Positions 19,254 to 27,265 of a DNA stretch of 64,000 bases are shown piece after piece. The DNA is from Bacilli bacterium (lineage in GTDB: Bacteria > Bacillota_I > Bacilli_A > RFN20 > CAG-826): assembly GCA_900767825.1 (NCBI GenBank), contig CAAGAN010000035.1:1-64000 (forward strand), in the 5' to 3' direction. The notes below the pieces were generated by a model. It saw only the letters and a program-made list of their open reading frames with translations, was not told where the DNA came from and searched no databases. Positions within the stretch are counted from its first letter, which is position 1. Each line of letters starts with the position of its first letter. A program made the position numbers and the translations under genes.

Positions 19254-20090
19254 ATGATTGAATATAATTTCAAAGTACTTTCCAAATTACTCTCTTCTTT
19301 ATCGTTACTTATCAAGGCAAACGTATCAATATTCGATGAGAACGGCACTTCTAGCGATGCTAGGAACCTAAATATCTTTCCTTTTTGTATGTTTATAAAA
19401 GATGATGTAAGGAAAAAATGTGCTATAAGCGACAAGCTTGCCATCGAAAAAATAGCGAAACAAGATGAACCATTCTATTATTATTGCCATTTTGGATTAG
19501 TTGAAATCATCCTAAAATTCTCAGTAGATGCCAAAAGCTCCTTCTATATTTTGATTGGACCATTTAAAGATCCAAAGAAATACAAAGAAAATATCGAGCA
19601 CATAAAAGAATATTGCCATCTATTTAAAAAGGATGAAAAGAGTTTGATAAAGAAATATAAAGCCATACCTTCCTTTAGCATCAATAAGTACCAATCGATT
19701 ATAGACATGATTACTATCATTCTTAATTATGCTAAAACCACAAAACTAATCGCCTCAAAAGATAACTTTCTAGAAAAAGAGCTAGACCCCTATATCAATA
19801 AGCACCTAAACGAAAGCATTCGAGTCGAGAATATTTGTAAAGAATTATTCCTTTCCCATAAGCAGTTGGAAAGGGTAGTAAAACTATATTCGGGCACCAC
19901 TCCAAAAAAATATATTCTCAAATATAAAGTTGATAGAGCCTATAACGATATTAGGTATAGCGAAAACACCTTAGTTGAAATAGCAGAACGCTATGGGTTT
20001 ATTGACTATAACTATTTCGTGCGCGTATTTAAAAAGATTAAAGGCGTTCTTCCTAGCGAGGTTAGAAAAGAAGCCAAAGAAGATAATTAA
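19254..20090 (+). CDS. AraC-family regulator with PocR-like sensor domain
   Basis: Protein of 278 residues, divergent from the sugar operon and its likely regulator. The N-terminal part (about 1-165) contains conserved cysteines and aromatic residues (FCMFIKDDVRKKCAISD, YYYCHFGLVEI, FYILIGPF) typical of PocR-type ligand-sensing domains. The C-terminal 100 residues form two AraC helix-turn-helices (VENICKELFLSHKQLERVVK and LVEIAERYGFIDYNYFVRVFK), ending with the usual GVLPSEVRK. The ligand is probably a sugar from the imported glycan, which is inference. Confidence 0.85.
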   Translation: MIEYNFKVLSKLLSSLSLLIKANVSIFDENGTSSDARNLNIFPFCMFIKDDVRKKCAISDKLAIEKIAKQDEPFYYYCHFGLVEIILKFSVDAKSSFYILIGPFKDPKKYKENIEHIKEYCHLFKKDEKSLIKKYKAIPSFSINKYQSIIDMITIILNYAKTTKLIASKDNFLEKELDPYINKHLNESIRVENICKELFLSHKQLERVVKLYSGTTPKKYILKYKVDRAYNDIRYSENTLVEIAERYGFIDYNYFVRVFKKIKGVLPSEVRKEAKEDN

Positions 20091-20102
20091 ATTTGTCTTC
20101 CT

Positions 20103-21119
20103 TTAGAAAGAATTAGGAATCCCGTTAGATAAATTCTCTAATCTTCTTAAATATTCTTTTTCATCAAAAGAAATCTTTTTCTTTCTTATTTCAAAGCAGT
20201 ACTTGGAGAATTGCACTGCCATAAGCTCTTTCGCAATAAACTCATCTTTTTTCTTAGAAATGGCTTCAAATACGGATTTTACATCTTTATTTTCTTTGAT
20301 TTGTTCTTCTATTTCATCAATCCATATATTCAATAAATAGAAAGCAATGTCTCTTGATTCATCATAATCTAACAAGTCTATATTATTTACCTCTGCATAT
20401 TCTTTATCTGCCTTTTTCAACTCACGGTAATTAAGGTCGAACACTTTGTCGAAAGCTTTATTTTCTCCTTTAATATTTAAAGGCAAATCAAAATCACTAA
20501 ATTTGTTTATAAAGAAGTTCCAGGGTTTATAAATTCCTTTCACATCATCATTTTCATTCAAATCAGGGTCTATCTCGTTATTAAATAGCTTATAGAGAGT
20601 ATCGATGTTATCTTCCCATATCCCCTGTCCTCTTCCTTCTAGGATTATATATTCTTTATTTGAATTGAATTCTATCAATTCTTTTTCTTTCCTGCAGATA
20701 AAATTATATTCTTCACCTGTATCGTATTCGAAAGCAAATTCATTAGGTAGCTCCTTAAATTTGTGATTTCCTAAATACTTATAACCATTCAATGGCTCTT
20801 CCATAAACGGGGACATGACATAGCAAATAGAATCTTTTCTAACTGTAATCAGAAAGCAATGTTCGAAAAATGCCCCTAAAATAGTTCCAATCGCAATACC
20901 TAATTTAAATAAATTGGGATTTCCTTTTACTAATATCACTCGATAAAAGCGGTCTTTTGGCCCATTTTTAAAATCTATTCTAAGTTTTGTATAAAGCATA
21001 TAAAGTTCCTTGTTACTAAACAATTTTAACATATAGAATGTTTCAATTGTATCCTTAACCCTTTTAATTGCATTCGAAGGTTCTATTCCGAAAGTTAAGC
21101 AGAATGGATTGTCTTTCAT
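20103..21119 (-). CDS. Hypothetical protein
   Basis: Soluble protein of 338 residues, rich in Lys, Glu and Phe, with no signal peptide and no motif I recognise. The N-terminus reads MKDNPFCLTFGIEPSNAI. It is a monocistron, convergent with the AraC gene 12 bp away. Its upstream region carries four copies of a 9-bp direct repeat (21153-21200), which suggests dedicated regulation. Function unknown. Confidence 0.6.
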   Translation of the reverse strand: MKDNPFCLTFGIEPSNAIKRVKDTIETFYMLKLFSNKELYMLYTKLRIDFKNGPKDRFYRVILVKGNPNLFKLGIAIGTILGAFFEHCFLITVRKDSICYVMSPFMEEPLNGYKYLGNHKFKELPNEFAFEYDTGEEYNFICRKEKELIEFNSNKEYIILEGRGQGIWEDNIDTLYKLFNNEIDPDLNENDDVKGIYKPWNFFINKFSDFDLPLNIKGENKAFDKVFDLNYRELKKADKEYAEVNNIDLLDYDESRDIAFYLLNIWIDEIEEQIKENKDVKSVFEAISKKKDEFIAKELMAVQFSKYCFEIRKKKISFDEKEYLRRLENLSNGIPNSF

Positions 21120-21152
21120 TTAAATCAGTCCTTTAAGTTTAATGTATGACTT

Positions 21153-21200
21153 TTTAGAACTCTTTAGAACTTATAATAATTTTTAGAACTCTTTAGAACT
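21153..21200. repeat. Four direct repeats of TTTAGAACT upstream of the hypothetical gene
   Basis: TTTAGAACT occurs at 21153, 21163, 21182 and 21192, with spacings of 10, 19 and 10 bp, close to one or two helical turns. The array is 34 bp upstream of the start at 21119 and overlaps where its promoter should be. Such phased repeats are typical of cooperative binding by a regulator. Confidence 0.6.
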
Positions 21201-21207
21201 TCAAATC

Positions 21208-21232
21208 AAAATACCGATTCTATCGGCATTTT
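21208..21232. terminator. Intrinsic terminator (both directions) after the AEC transporter
   Basis: AAAATACCGAT and ATCGGCATTTT (3-nt loop) form an 11-bp stem with one wobble pair. A/T runs are on both sides, so it can stop transcription of the AEC gene leftwards. Confidence 0.6.
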
Positions 21233-21273
21233 AAAAATCTAAAAGCAGGGATTTTTTAATATTTCTAGTTTTA

Positions 21274-22338
21274 TTAGGCAAATAAAGGCCAAGTAATGGC
21301 AAACTTAATCAATATAAAAAATAATGGAATTGAAATGATACTAAGCAAGGTTGAAAGAAAAACGCTATCGCTAGCAACATAGCTTTCCTTATCGTAATCA
21401 TTGCAGAACGCTATTACTACTGCACTAGTTGGGGCATCCATCCCTATAACAATGGCAGCTAGACTATATTCATTAAATCTAATTAACCCAGTTAGTTGAA
21501 TTAAGACACATATCCCAAAAGTAATAGCAGGAATAGCAAACATCTTTAACGACGCAATAAGCCAAGAAGTCTTGTTCTTTAAGGCTGAAGCAATATTAGA
21601 TTCCCCTAAAGTAACTCCGATTAGAAGCATACATAATGGGGTAGCTAAGCTATCTCCCATGGAAATAATCTTAAATAAGGCCGGGCAAGTCTTATCAATG
21701 CGAAGGAAACCATAGCTAGTCCCACTAACATCAACTTGCCAAATTACATTTTGGATAAGCCATATCAATACACCTAGGCCCATTGCAATCATGATTGGAT
21801 TGACAAATATTGATTTCAATGTCGATTTGGCATTCTCTTTTGTTAACTTGGTCCCGGAAATTGTTATAAAGCAATAGATATAGACAACAACTCTAAAAGA
21901 TAAAGTCATTAATGAAGACGGGATAAGGACACTAGAAAGATGTTCCCCGCTATAAATGGCCTTTAATATAGGAATAGAAAAGAAAGTTAGCTGTCCGACT
22001 GCGGCTAAAATTGCATACACGGGTCGCCTGGAATTATCACTTTTGATAAAAACAAGGTTCCCAAGAAGAATAAATATTACATATAAAAGCAAAGACAATA
22101 AAAGCAATAACCCATGGGTAGATAATTCATTTGGATTGAAATCAGACATGAAAGCTGCAAAAGCCATGCATGGTATCGCTATTTTCATTACCAAGGCATT
22201 TATTACTTCTTTTCCTTTTTCTCCGATGATGTTCTTTCTTCTAAAAAAGAATCCAAGGAACAAGAATACAATTGTAGATAAAATTGCCCCAATGAAGTTT
22301 TGATCGCTAAATATTTGAACAATGATTTCCATAAGCAA
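21274..22338 (-). CDS. AEC-family (auxin efflux carrier) transporter
   Basis: Integral membrane protein of 354 residues with about ten transmembrane segments, including the AEC-type N-terminal motif EVINALVMKIAIPCMAFAAF and the C-terminal VIGMDAPTSAVVIAF. Family members export or import small organic acids such as malate, or other anions. The substrate is unknown. ATG3 (22332) is an alternative start. It stands alone between a terminator and the divergent hpt gene. Confidence 0.85.
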   Translation of the reverse strand: MLMEIIVQIFSDQNFIGAILSTIVFLFLGFFFRRKNIIGEKGKEVINALVMKIAIPCMAFAAFMSDFNPNELSTHGLLLLLSLLLYVIFILLGNLVFIKSDNSRRPVYAILAAVGQLTFFSIPILKAIYSGEHLSSVLIPSSLMTLSFRVVVYIYCFITISGTKLTKENAKSTLKSIFVNPIMIAMGLGVLIWLIQNVIWQVDVSGTSYGFLRIDKTCPALFKIISMGDSLATPLCMLLIGVTLGESNIASALKNKTSWLIASLKMFAIPAITFGICVLIQLTGLIRFNEYSLAAIVIGMDAPTSAVVIAFCNDYDKESYVASDSVFLSTLLSIISIPLFFILIKFAITWPLFA

Positions 22339-22377
22339 GCAAATCTTACTACGTTAGATAACCATAATATAGAGAAT

Positions 22378-22423
22378 GCGCTTTCATAACTGTTTTTTAT
22401 AACTTTCGTAGCGCTTTCTTTAC
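22378..22423. promoter_or_regulatory. Shared purine-locus motif (two copies) upstream of hpt
   Basis: GCGCTTTCATAAC (22378-22390) and GCGCTTTCTTTAC (22411-22423) lie just upstream of the hpt promoter. Similar sites occur before the second hpt (28353, GCGCTTTCTTTCC) and between uraA and the purine permease (32977, GTGCTTTCATAAC). Probable regulator sites. Confidence 0.4.
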
Positions 22424-22446
22424 TTTTTTAACTATTTCTAGTGTTC

Positions 22447-22475
22447 TTGATATCAAATTAGTAATAGAGTTATCT
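22447..22475 (+). promoter_or_regulatory. sigmaA promoter of hpt
   Basis: TTGATA (22447-22452) and TTATCT (22470-22475) are separated by 17 bp. An AAAGGAG ribosome-binding site follows before the ATG at 22502. Confidence 0.6.
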
Positions 22476-22501
22476 AATATCACAAAAAGGAGTTCCAAAT
22501 A

Positions 22502-23071
22502 ATGGAAGAACTTGTTTTATCCCATAGCCAAATCGAAGACATCACCAAAAGACTAGGAAAGCAAATATCAGATGATCTAGCCAATGAAGAAAAGACACCT
22601 CTATTCATTGTAGTAATGAAAGGTGCGCTAAATTTCTATGCCTCTTTGCTTAATAACCTAAGCATCGAGATAATAACCGATTATGTACAGGTTTCTTCTT
22701 ATGATGGAACTAAGCAAACCGGAAAAGTAATCTTCAAGCACATGCTAGAAAGCGATCCTAGTAATCGCAGTGTCGTCATTGTCGAAGATGTTGTCGATAC
22801 AGGATTAACTATCCGTATATTAAAGGATTACATAAATACTTCCTTTACCCCAAAAAGAGTATTGGTATGTTCCTTATTCGATAAAATCAATTGCCGTGAA
22901 GTCGATGAAAAAGTCGATTATGTCGGAAAGACTCTAGAAAAAAATAAGTTCCTCATCGGGTTCGGTCTAGATTATGACGAACTGCAGAGGAACATACCTT
23001 ATGTCTATACTCCTACTAAAGAGGATTTAAATAAGCTTAATGAAAAATTAGCAAAGGACAAGCAAGACTAA
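22502..23071 (+). CDS. hpt: Hypoxanthine phosphoribosyltransferase, first copy
   Basis: Type I phosphoribosyltransferase of 189 residues that converts hypoxanthine or guanine plus PRPP to IMP or GMP. The PRPP loop reads VVIVEDVVDTGLTI, with the acidic pair ED and the D-T-G segment. The flexible-loop region and the C-terminal purine-binding part (VDYVGKTL...IGFGLDYDELQRNIPYVY) match the family. It has its own promoter, and its stop codon abuts that of the convergent upp gene with no gap. A second copy lies at 28428. Confidence 0.92.
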   Translation: MEELVLSHSQIEDITKRLGKQISDDLANEEKTPLFIVVMKGALNFYASLLNNLSIEIITDYVQVSSYDGTKQTGKVIFKHMLESDPSNRSVVIVEDVVDTGLTIRILKDYINTSFTPKRVLVCSLFDKINCREVDEKVDYVGKTLEKNKFLIGFGLDYDELQRNIPYVYTPTKEDLNKLNEKLAKDKQD

Positions 23072-23716
23072 TTACATAGTCCCAAAAATCCTATCGCCTG
23101 CATCCCCAAGACCTGGGCAAATGTAGGCGTTTTCATTTAATTGACGGTCAAGTGCCCCGATATATAAATCTACATCTGGGTAGACCTTGCAGAAGGCATC
23201 TACTCCTTCTGGAGCGGCAATGATGCAGATGAAATGGATATTCTTGACTCCCCTAGCCTTGAGAAGTTTGACTGCATCGACTGCGCTTCCTCCGGTTGCT
23301 AGCATTGGGTCAAGGATATAGACATCCCTATTTTCGACATCATGAGGCATCTTGCAGAAATATTCGTGTGGTTCATGGGTCTTTTCATCTCTATACATCC
23401 CAATATGGCCGATTTTAGCGCTTGGAACTAATTCTAGCATTCCTTCCACCATGCCTAAGCCTGCTCTTAGAATTGGGACAAAGCATAATTTCTTGCCAGA
23501 AATAACAGGTTGCATGCTTTTTTCGATTGGGGTTTCGATTTCGACTAATTTAGTTGGAACTTTGCGTAAAGCTTCATATCCTTCCATCAAAGCAATTTCT
23601 TTGACGAGGGTACGAAAATCTTTCGTTCCGGTTTCCTTTTTACGCAAAAGAGTGATCTTATGGCTTAGCAAAGGATGATTGAGGACGGTTACGTTTTTAT
23701 ATTTGGATATATCCAT
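23072..23716 (-). CDS. upp: Uracil phosphoribosyltransferase
   Basis: Enzyme of 214 residues forming UMP from uracil and PRPP. Visible signatures are ILRAGLGMVEGM, the PRPP loop VYILDPMLATGGSAVDAV and the uracil-binding C-terminus YICPGLGDAGDRIFGT. Length is normal for the family. It is divergent from apt across about 200 bp and convergent with hpt. Partner of the UraA-type permease at 31124. Confidence 0.96.
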   Translation of the reverse strand: MDISKYKNVTVLNHPLLSHKITLLRKKETGTKDFRTLVKEIALMEGYEALRKVPTKLVEIETPIEKSMQPVISGKKLCFVPILRAGLGMVEGMLELVPSAKIGHIGMYRDEKTHEPHEYFCKMPHDVENRDVYILDPMLATGGSAVDAVKLLKARGVKNIHFICIIAAPEGVDAFCKVYPDVDLYIGALDRQLNENAYICPGLGDAGDRIFGTM

Positions 23717-23875
23717 CGATATTAACCTTCTTTCAATTAAAGGATTTTATCATGAAAGTTATATTAACTTCACTATAAAAAACAAGAAATTGCTATCTAA
23801 TTTTGCTTTATTTAAATATAGATAGTAACTAGTCTAAAAAACTGCCATTTTTTAATTAAAAACATTAAGTATAGT

Positions 23876-23905
23876 TTGCATAAGTCTAGTTAACATACTT
23901 ATAAT
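23876..23905 (+). promoter_or_regulatory. sigmaA promoter of apt
   Basis: TTGCAT (23876-23881) and a consensus TATAAT (23900-23905) are separated by 18 bp. A CGAGG ribosome-binding site precedes the ATG at 23925. Confidence 0.6.
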
Positions 23906-23924
23906 TCTTTCGAGGTAAGAACAA

Positions 23925-24446
23925 ATGAATTTAAATGATTATATCGGCGTTACTCCTGATTTCCCAAAAAAGGGTATTTCCTTTAAGGATATCTCTCCAT
24001 TACTAAAAGATCCTAAGGCTTTTAGCTATTGCATCGATGAACTAGAAAAGCTAGCAAATGAATATAAGCCAACTATCATCGTCGGGGCTGAATCACGCGG
24101 ATTTATATTCGGCTCTGCCCTTGCTTTGAAAATGGGTATTGGCTTTGTAATGGCTAGAAAAGAAGGTAAACTCCCAGGAAAAACATATAAAGTCTCTTAT
24201 GAACTTGAATATGGAAATGCAACGATGGAAGTTCCTGCCAATTCATTTAAAAGCGATGACCGTGTCTTACTAGTAGACGACTTGCTTGCAACTGGAGGCA
24301 CTTTTGCTGCTTTAGCTAAATTAGTAAAAGAAGCTGGAGGCAATCCAGTCGGTGCGATTACAGTTATTAGATTATATGAACTAGAAGGAGAAAAGAATGC
24401 AATGGTTCCTTGTTCATATTTATTAAATCTAAGCGATTCTCATTAA
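23925..24446 (+). CDS. apt: Adenine phosphoribosyltransferase
   Basis: Enzyme of 173 residues making AMP from adenine and PRPP. DFPKKGISFKDISPLL is the APT N-terminal motif and VLLVDDLLATGGT the PRPP-binding loop; ESRGFIFG is also conserved. Monocistronic, with its own promoter and an intrinsic terminator 24 bp after the stop. Confidence 0.96.
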   Translation: MNLNDYIGVTPDFPKKGISFKDISPLLKDPKAFSYCIDELEKLANEYKPTIIVGAESRGFIFGSALALKMGIGFVMARKEGKLPGKTYKVSYELEYGNATMEVPANSFKSDDRVLLVDDLLATGGTFAALAKLVKEAGGNPVGAITVIRLYELEGEKNAMVPCSYLLNLSDSH

Positions 24447-24469
24447 TTTAGTTGACCGATGTATTAATT

Positions 24470-24505
24470 AGAAGGGAAATCAGTGTGGTTATCCCTTCTT
24501 TTTTA
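24470..24505 (+). terminator. Intrinsic terminator of apt
   Basis: AGAAGGGA (24470-24477) pairs with TCCCTTCT (24492-24499) and is followed by a T-run. Confidence 0.75.
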
Positions 24506-24514
24506 TTGTTCACA

Positions 24515-24545
24515 TTGGCATGCTTCTTTCTAATAGGTATGCCAA
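24515..24545. repeat. 31-bp palindromic repeat, copy 1
   Basis: A 31-bp unit with TTGGCAT/ATGCCAA arms and a TTTCTAATA core, matched base for base in length by a copy at 24990-25020. The two copies flank the AbrB-type gene. Confidence 0.6.
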
Positions 24546-24689
24546 AAGTTTAAATATTGATTGCTAAGAAAAGAGATTAAAAAACGTTTTAGCACTCTAC
24601 ATGTTTTCATAGATGACACTTGATAATTAAATTAATTGCTCCTACGCTTATTTTAAATAGTAAGATTTTCTTACTTTTAAGAGGTTAGC

Positions 24690-24953
24690 ATGGACATTGA
24701 AATCATTAACGTTTCTTCCAAAGGGCAAGTTGTCTTGCCATTAAAAATGAGAAACAAATTAAAAATCAATAGTGGCGACAAACTTTTTATTTACTGTAAC
24801 GAAGATTCTATTCTTATAAAGAAAATCAAGTTTCCATCTAAAGAGGAATTCGAGAACGGAATCAAAGAAAACATGAAGATCGCTAAAGAATCTAGTCTAA
24901 CTGAACAAGATATTTTTGATGCAATCAAAGAAATCAGGAACAAGGAAAAATAA
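24690..24953 (+). CDS. AbrB/MazE-type antitoxin-like DNA-binding protein (orphan)
   Basis: Small protein of 87 residues with an N-terminal swapped-hairpin AbrB domain (VSSKGQVVLPLKMRNKLKINSGDKLFIY) and a charged helical C-terminus as in antitoxins such as VapB/PrlF. An AAGAGG site precedes the ATG. No toxin gene follows in the expected place; the next 300 bp hold an opposite-strand RNA. An AGTAAG/CTTACT palindrome sits just upstream (24659-24675), a possible autoregulatory operator. Could be an orphan antitoxin or a simple transition-state-type regulator. Confidence 0.75.
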   Translation: MDIEIINVSSKGQVVLPLKMRNKLKINSGDKLFIYCNEDSILIKKIKFPSKEEFENGIKENMKIAKESSLTEQDIFDAIKEIRNKEK

Positions 24954-24989
24954 TCAATAGTCGCTGTAAAATAATTCCTTCAATTGTTT

Positions 24990-25020
24990 TTGGCATGATA
25001 TTTTCTAATAAGGATGCCAA
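24990..25020. repeat. 31-bp palindromic repeat, copy 2
   Basis: Same length and arms as the unit at 24515-24545 (TTGGCATG...TTTCTAATA...ATGCCAA). It is followed at 25043-25050 by a further GGCATGCC palindrome in an AT-rich setting. Confidence 0.6.
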
Positions 25021-25082
25021 ATCGGCATATCCAAATTAATTAGGCATGCCAAATTTCAAGTTTTAATCTTTAGCAATAGAAA

Positions 25083-25252
25083 GGCTAAAATAAAAACATC
25101 CACACGGGATGTTAATATTTGTCAAGCAGGACAGCTTTATATTAAGGAAGCGACTAAACGTTAGAGGCCATCTATTAGCTTCCACCTGCATCACTGCCCA
25201 CCATATGGCTATGGTGCGTCGTGGTCGTCAGCTGGATCTCCACCTTTGACAA
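25083..25252 (-). ncRNA. Free-standing structured RNA of about 165 nt, class unknown
   Basis: A non-coding transcription unit with all its own signals. A promoter lies at 25257-25285, and an intrinsic terminator (AACATCC/GGATGTT, 25094-25112, then T-rich on the minus strand) ends it. The 5' end TTGTCAA pairs with TTGACAA near the 3' end (25246-25252 with 25118-25124). Inside are a CACCATA/TATGGTG hairpin (25199-25216) and a GGAAGC/GCTTCC hairpin (25146-25183). No coding frame is convincing and no gene follows in its direction, so it is probably trans-acting rather than a riboswitch. It does not match the cores of 6S, SRP RNA, tmRNA or RNase P that I can recall. Confidence 0.6.
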
Positions 25253-25256
25253 CTAA

Positions 25257-25285
25257 ATTTTACCGAAAGTCAAATGCTTTATCAA
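25257..25285 (-). promoter_or_regulatory. sigmaA promoter of the structured RNA
   Basis: On the minus strand TTGATA (25285-25280) and TAAAAT (25262-25257) are separated by exactly 17 bp. The expected start of transcription coincides with the 5' strand of the RNA's closing stem. Confidence 0.6.
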
Positions 25286-25665
25286 TTATTATTTTTTATC
25301 AAATAGATTGTTACTACCGATTCTCTTTTCTCCCTGCTTTTTTGAGTAACTATTTTCATGTATTTTATTCTTTCTTTTTGTTTACCCCTTCTACCAATAT
25401 ATGTACTAAACTTTTTTCCACTTCTATCGTGTTTTAAAGATTTTTTATCTAGCAATATTGCAGGTATTGCCTTTACATCTTTAATGGTCAAATGATGGTT
25501 TTTATTTGCTATATGTTCGAAAATAGATTCATATCTTTTATCGTTATCGAAATATATTTCACTGCCCCTAGCGCTTTTCAATGGAACAGGTAATTTTTTA
25601 AGAGCATCAACAATATTCTGATCAAATTCCCTATCCAATTTTCGCATGCAATGATAATACCACAC
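25282..25665 (-). CDS. Small basic protein, possible PBECR-like nuclease/toxin
   Basis: Protein of up to 127 residues; ATG7 at 25647 (MRKLDREFDQNIVDALKKLP) is the more natural start. The middle reads FEHIANKNHHLTIKDVKAIPAIL and the rest is strongly basic, ending in VVTIYLIKNNN. This layout recalls phage-type barnase/EndoU/RelE-like (PBECR) nucleases, but the match is weak. It lies close to an orphan AbrB antitoxin, separated by the structured RNA on the same strand. Function uncertain. Confidence 0.4.
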   Translation of the reverse strand: MWYYHCMRKLDREFDQNIVDALKKLPVPLKSARGSEIYFDNDKRYESIFEHIANKNHHLTIKDVKAIPAILLDKKSLKHDRSGKKFSTYIGRRGKQKERIKYMKIVTQKSREKRESVVTIYLIKNNN

Positions 25666-25727
25666 CCATAAAATAGTAATGTGAAATATTTTAATAATTG
25701 TTAAAAGCCAATTTTATTGCTTGCGAA

Positions 25728-25754
25728 CTAAAAAGGACATCCTGATGGATGCCC
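25728..25754 (-). terminator. Intrinsic terminator of guaB
   Basis: On the minus strand GGGCATCC and GGATGTCC (TGAT loop, 25735-25754) are followed by TTTTT, 20 bp after the guaB stop. Confidence 0.8.
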
Positions 25755-25774
25755 TAAATAAGTTAGTTAATTAG

Positions 25775-27244
25775 TTAGTCGCACTTAGAGTAATTAGGTG
25801 CCTCAACAGTAATATTTACATCATGAGGATGGCTTTCTTTTAATCCGGCATTTGTAATGCGGATAAAGTGAGCATTGTTCCTAAGGGCTTCTAAATCCTT
25901 CGCCCCACAATAACCCATGCCACTTCTAATCCCGCCACATAATTGATATATGGTATCGGCAAGTGGTCCCTTAAAGGCAACTCTACCTTCGATTCCTTCA
26001 GGGACTAATTTCCTTGCAGAAGTCGATTCACTTTGGAAATAACGGTCAGCAGAGCCACGTTTCATCGCGGCTAGGCTACCCATTCCTACATAGGATTTGA
26101 ATCTTCTTCCTTGATAGATAATTTCTTCGCCAGGAGATTCAATAGTTCCTGCTAATAATGATCCAAGCATGACGCTATCTGCACCAATAGCCAAGGCCTT
26201 AACTATGTCCCCACTATATTTGATCCCACCATCAGCAATGACACAAATCCCTTTATCACGGCAATAGGAACTAACTTCATCAACCGCGCTAGCTTGAGGA
26301 GAGCCAACTCCGCTAACTACCCTAGTCGTACAAATCGAACCTGGACCAATGCCAACTTTAACGGCACTTGCCCCTGCTTCGATTAAATCTCTTGCAGCTT
26401 CTTTAGTAACAATATTGCCAGCGATTAAAGGCAATGATGGATAACAAGAATGGATTTGCTTTACCATTTCAATGATATTCTTGCTATGTCCATGTGCACT
26501 ATCAATAGTAAGGACATCAACATCTGCCTCAACAAGAGCTTTTACTCTTTCTAAAGTAGAAGAGCCAACTCCAACCGCAGCCCCGCAAAGAAGCCTACCC
26601 TTATTATCTTTTGCAGCATTTGGATAATCTTTTTTCTTGTCAATATCTTTAGAAGTGATTAAACCTACTAAAACGCCTTCATTATTGACAATAGGAAGCT
26701 TCTCGATACGGTTTTTCCATAATATTTCCTGGGCTTCTTCTAGGCTAATCCCTTCTTTTCCGGTAATAAGATTATCTTTGCTCATAATCTTGCTTACTGG
26801 GGTATTGTCTAGTTTTATATACCTAATATCACGGTTAGTAACAATCCCAATAAGGCGATTAGAAGAATCGACAACCGGAAGTCCAGAGATAGAATAATGA
26901 TGCAATAAAGCTTCGGCTTCAAGAACAGTTTGCTCAGGATGCAATGTTATGGGATCAATTACCATGCCAGATTCATTTCTTTTGACGAGCTCAACATTTT
27001 TCTTTTGCTCATCAATAGACATGTTTTTATGTATCATCCCGATACCACCGCATCTAGCTAAGGCAATAGCTAAACTAGATTCGGTAACTGTATCCATGGC
27101 GGCACTAACAATAGGGATATTCAATTGGATAGAGGGGGTAAGAAACGTCTTAAGTGAAACTTCAGAAGGAACTACTTCTGATTTCTGGGGGATAAGAAGA
27201 ATATCGTCGTAAGTCAAACCTAATCTAATATTATCAAGTTTCAT
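25775..27244 (-). CDS. guaB: IMP dehydrogenase
   Basis: Cytoplasmic enzyme of 489 residues converting IMP to XMP with NAD+, the first step to GMP. The TIM barrel is split by two CBS domains (about residues 95-205: LHHYSISGLPVVD, LWKNRIEKLPIVN). The active-site loop GPGSICTTRVVSG contains the catalytic cysteine, and YVGMGS and the ERKLVPEG-type flap (ARKLVPEGIEGRV) are present. It lies 21 bp downstream of prs, so the two probably form an operon closed by the terminator at 25728. Confidence 0.97.
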   Translation of the reverse strand: MKLDNIRLGLTYDDILLIPQKSEVVPSEVSLKTFLTPSIQLNIPIVSAAMDTVTESSLAIALARCGGIGMIHKNMSIDEQKKNVELVKRNESGMVIDPITLHPEQTVLEAEALLHHYSISGLPVVDSSNRLIGIVTNRDIRYIKLDNTPVSKIMSKDNLITGKEGISLEEAQEILWKNRIEKLPIVNNEGVLVGLITSKDIDKKKDYPNAAKDNKGRLLCGAAVGVGSSTLERVKALVEADVDVLTIDSAHGHSKNIIEMVKQIHSCYPSLPLIAGNIVTKEAARDLIEAGASAVKVGIGPGSICTTRVVSGVGSPQASAVDEVSSYCRDKGICVIADGGIKYSGDIVKALAIGADSVMLGSLLAGTIESPGEEIIYQGRRFKSYVGMGSLAAMKRGSADRYFQSESTSARKLVPEGIEGRVAFKGPLADTIYQLCGGIRSGMGYCGAKDLEALRNNAHFIRITNAGLKESHPHDVNITVEAPNYSKCD

Positions 27245-27265
27245 ATTCGCCCTTTCTATATGTTA

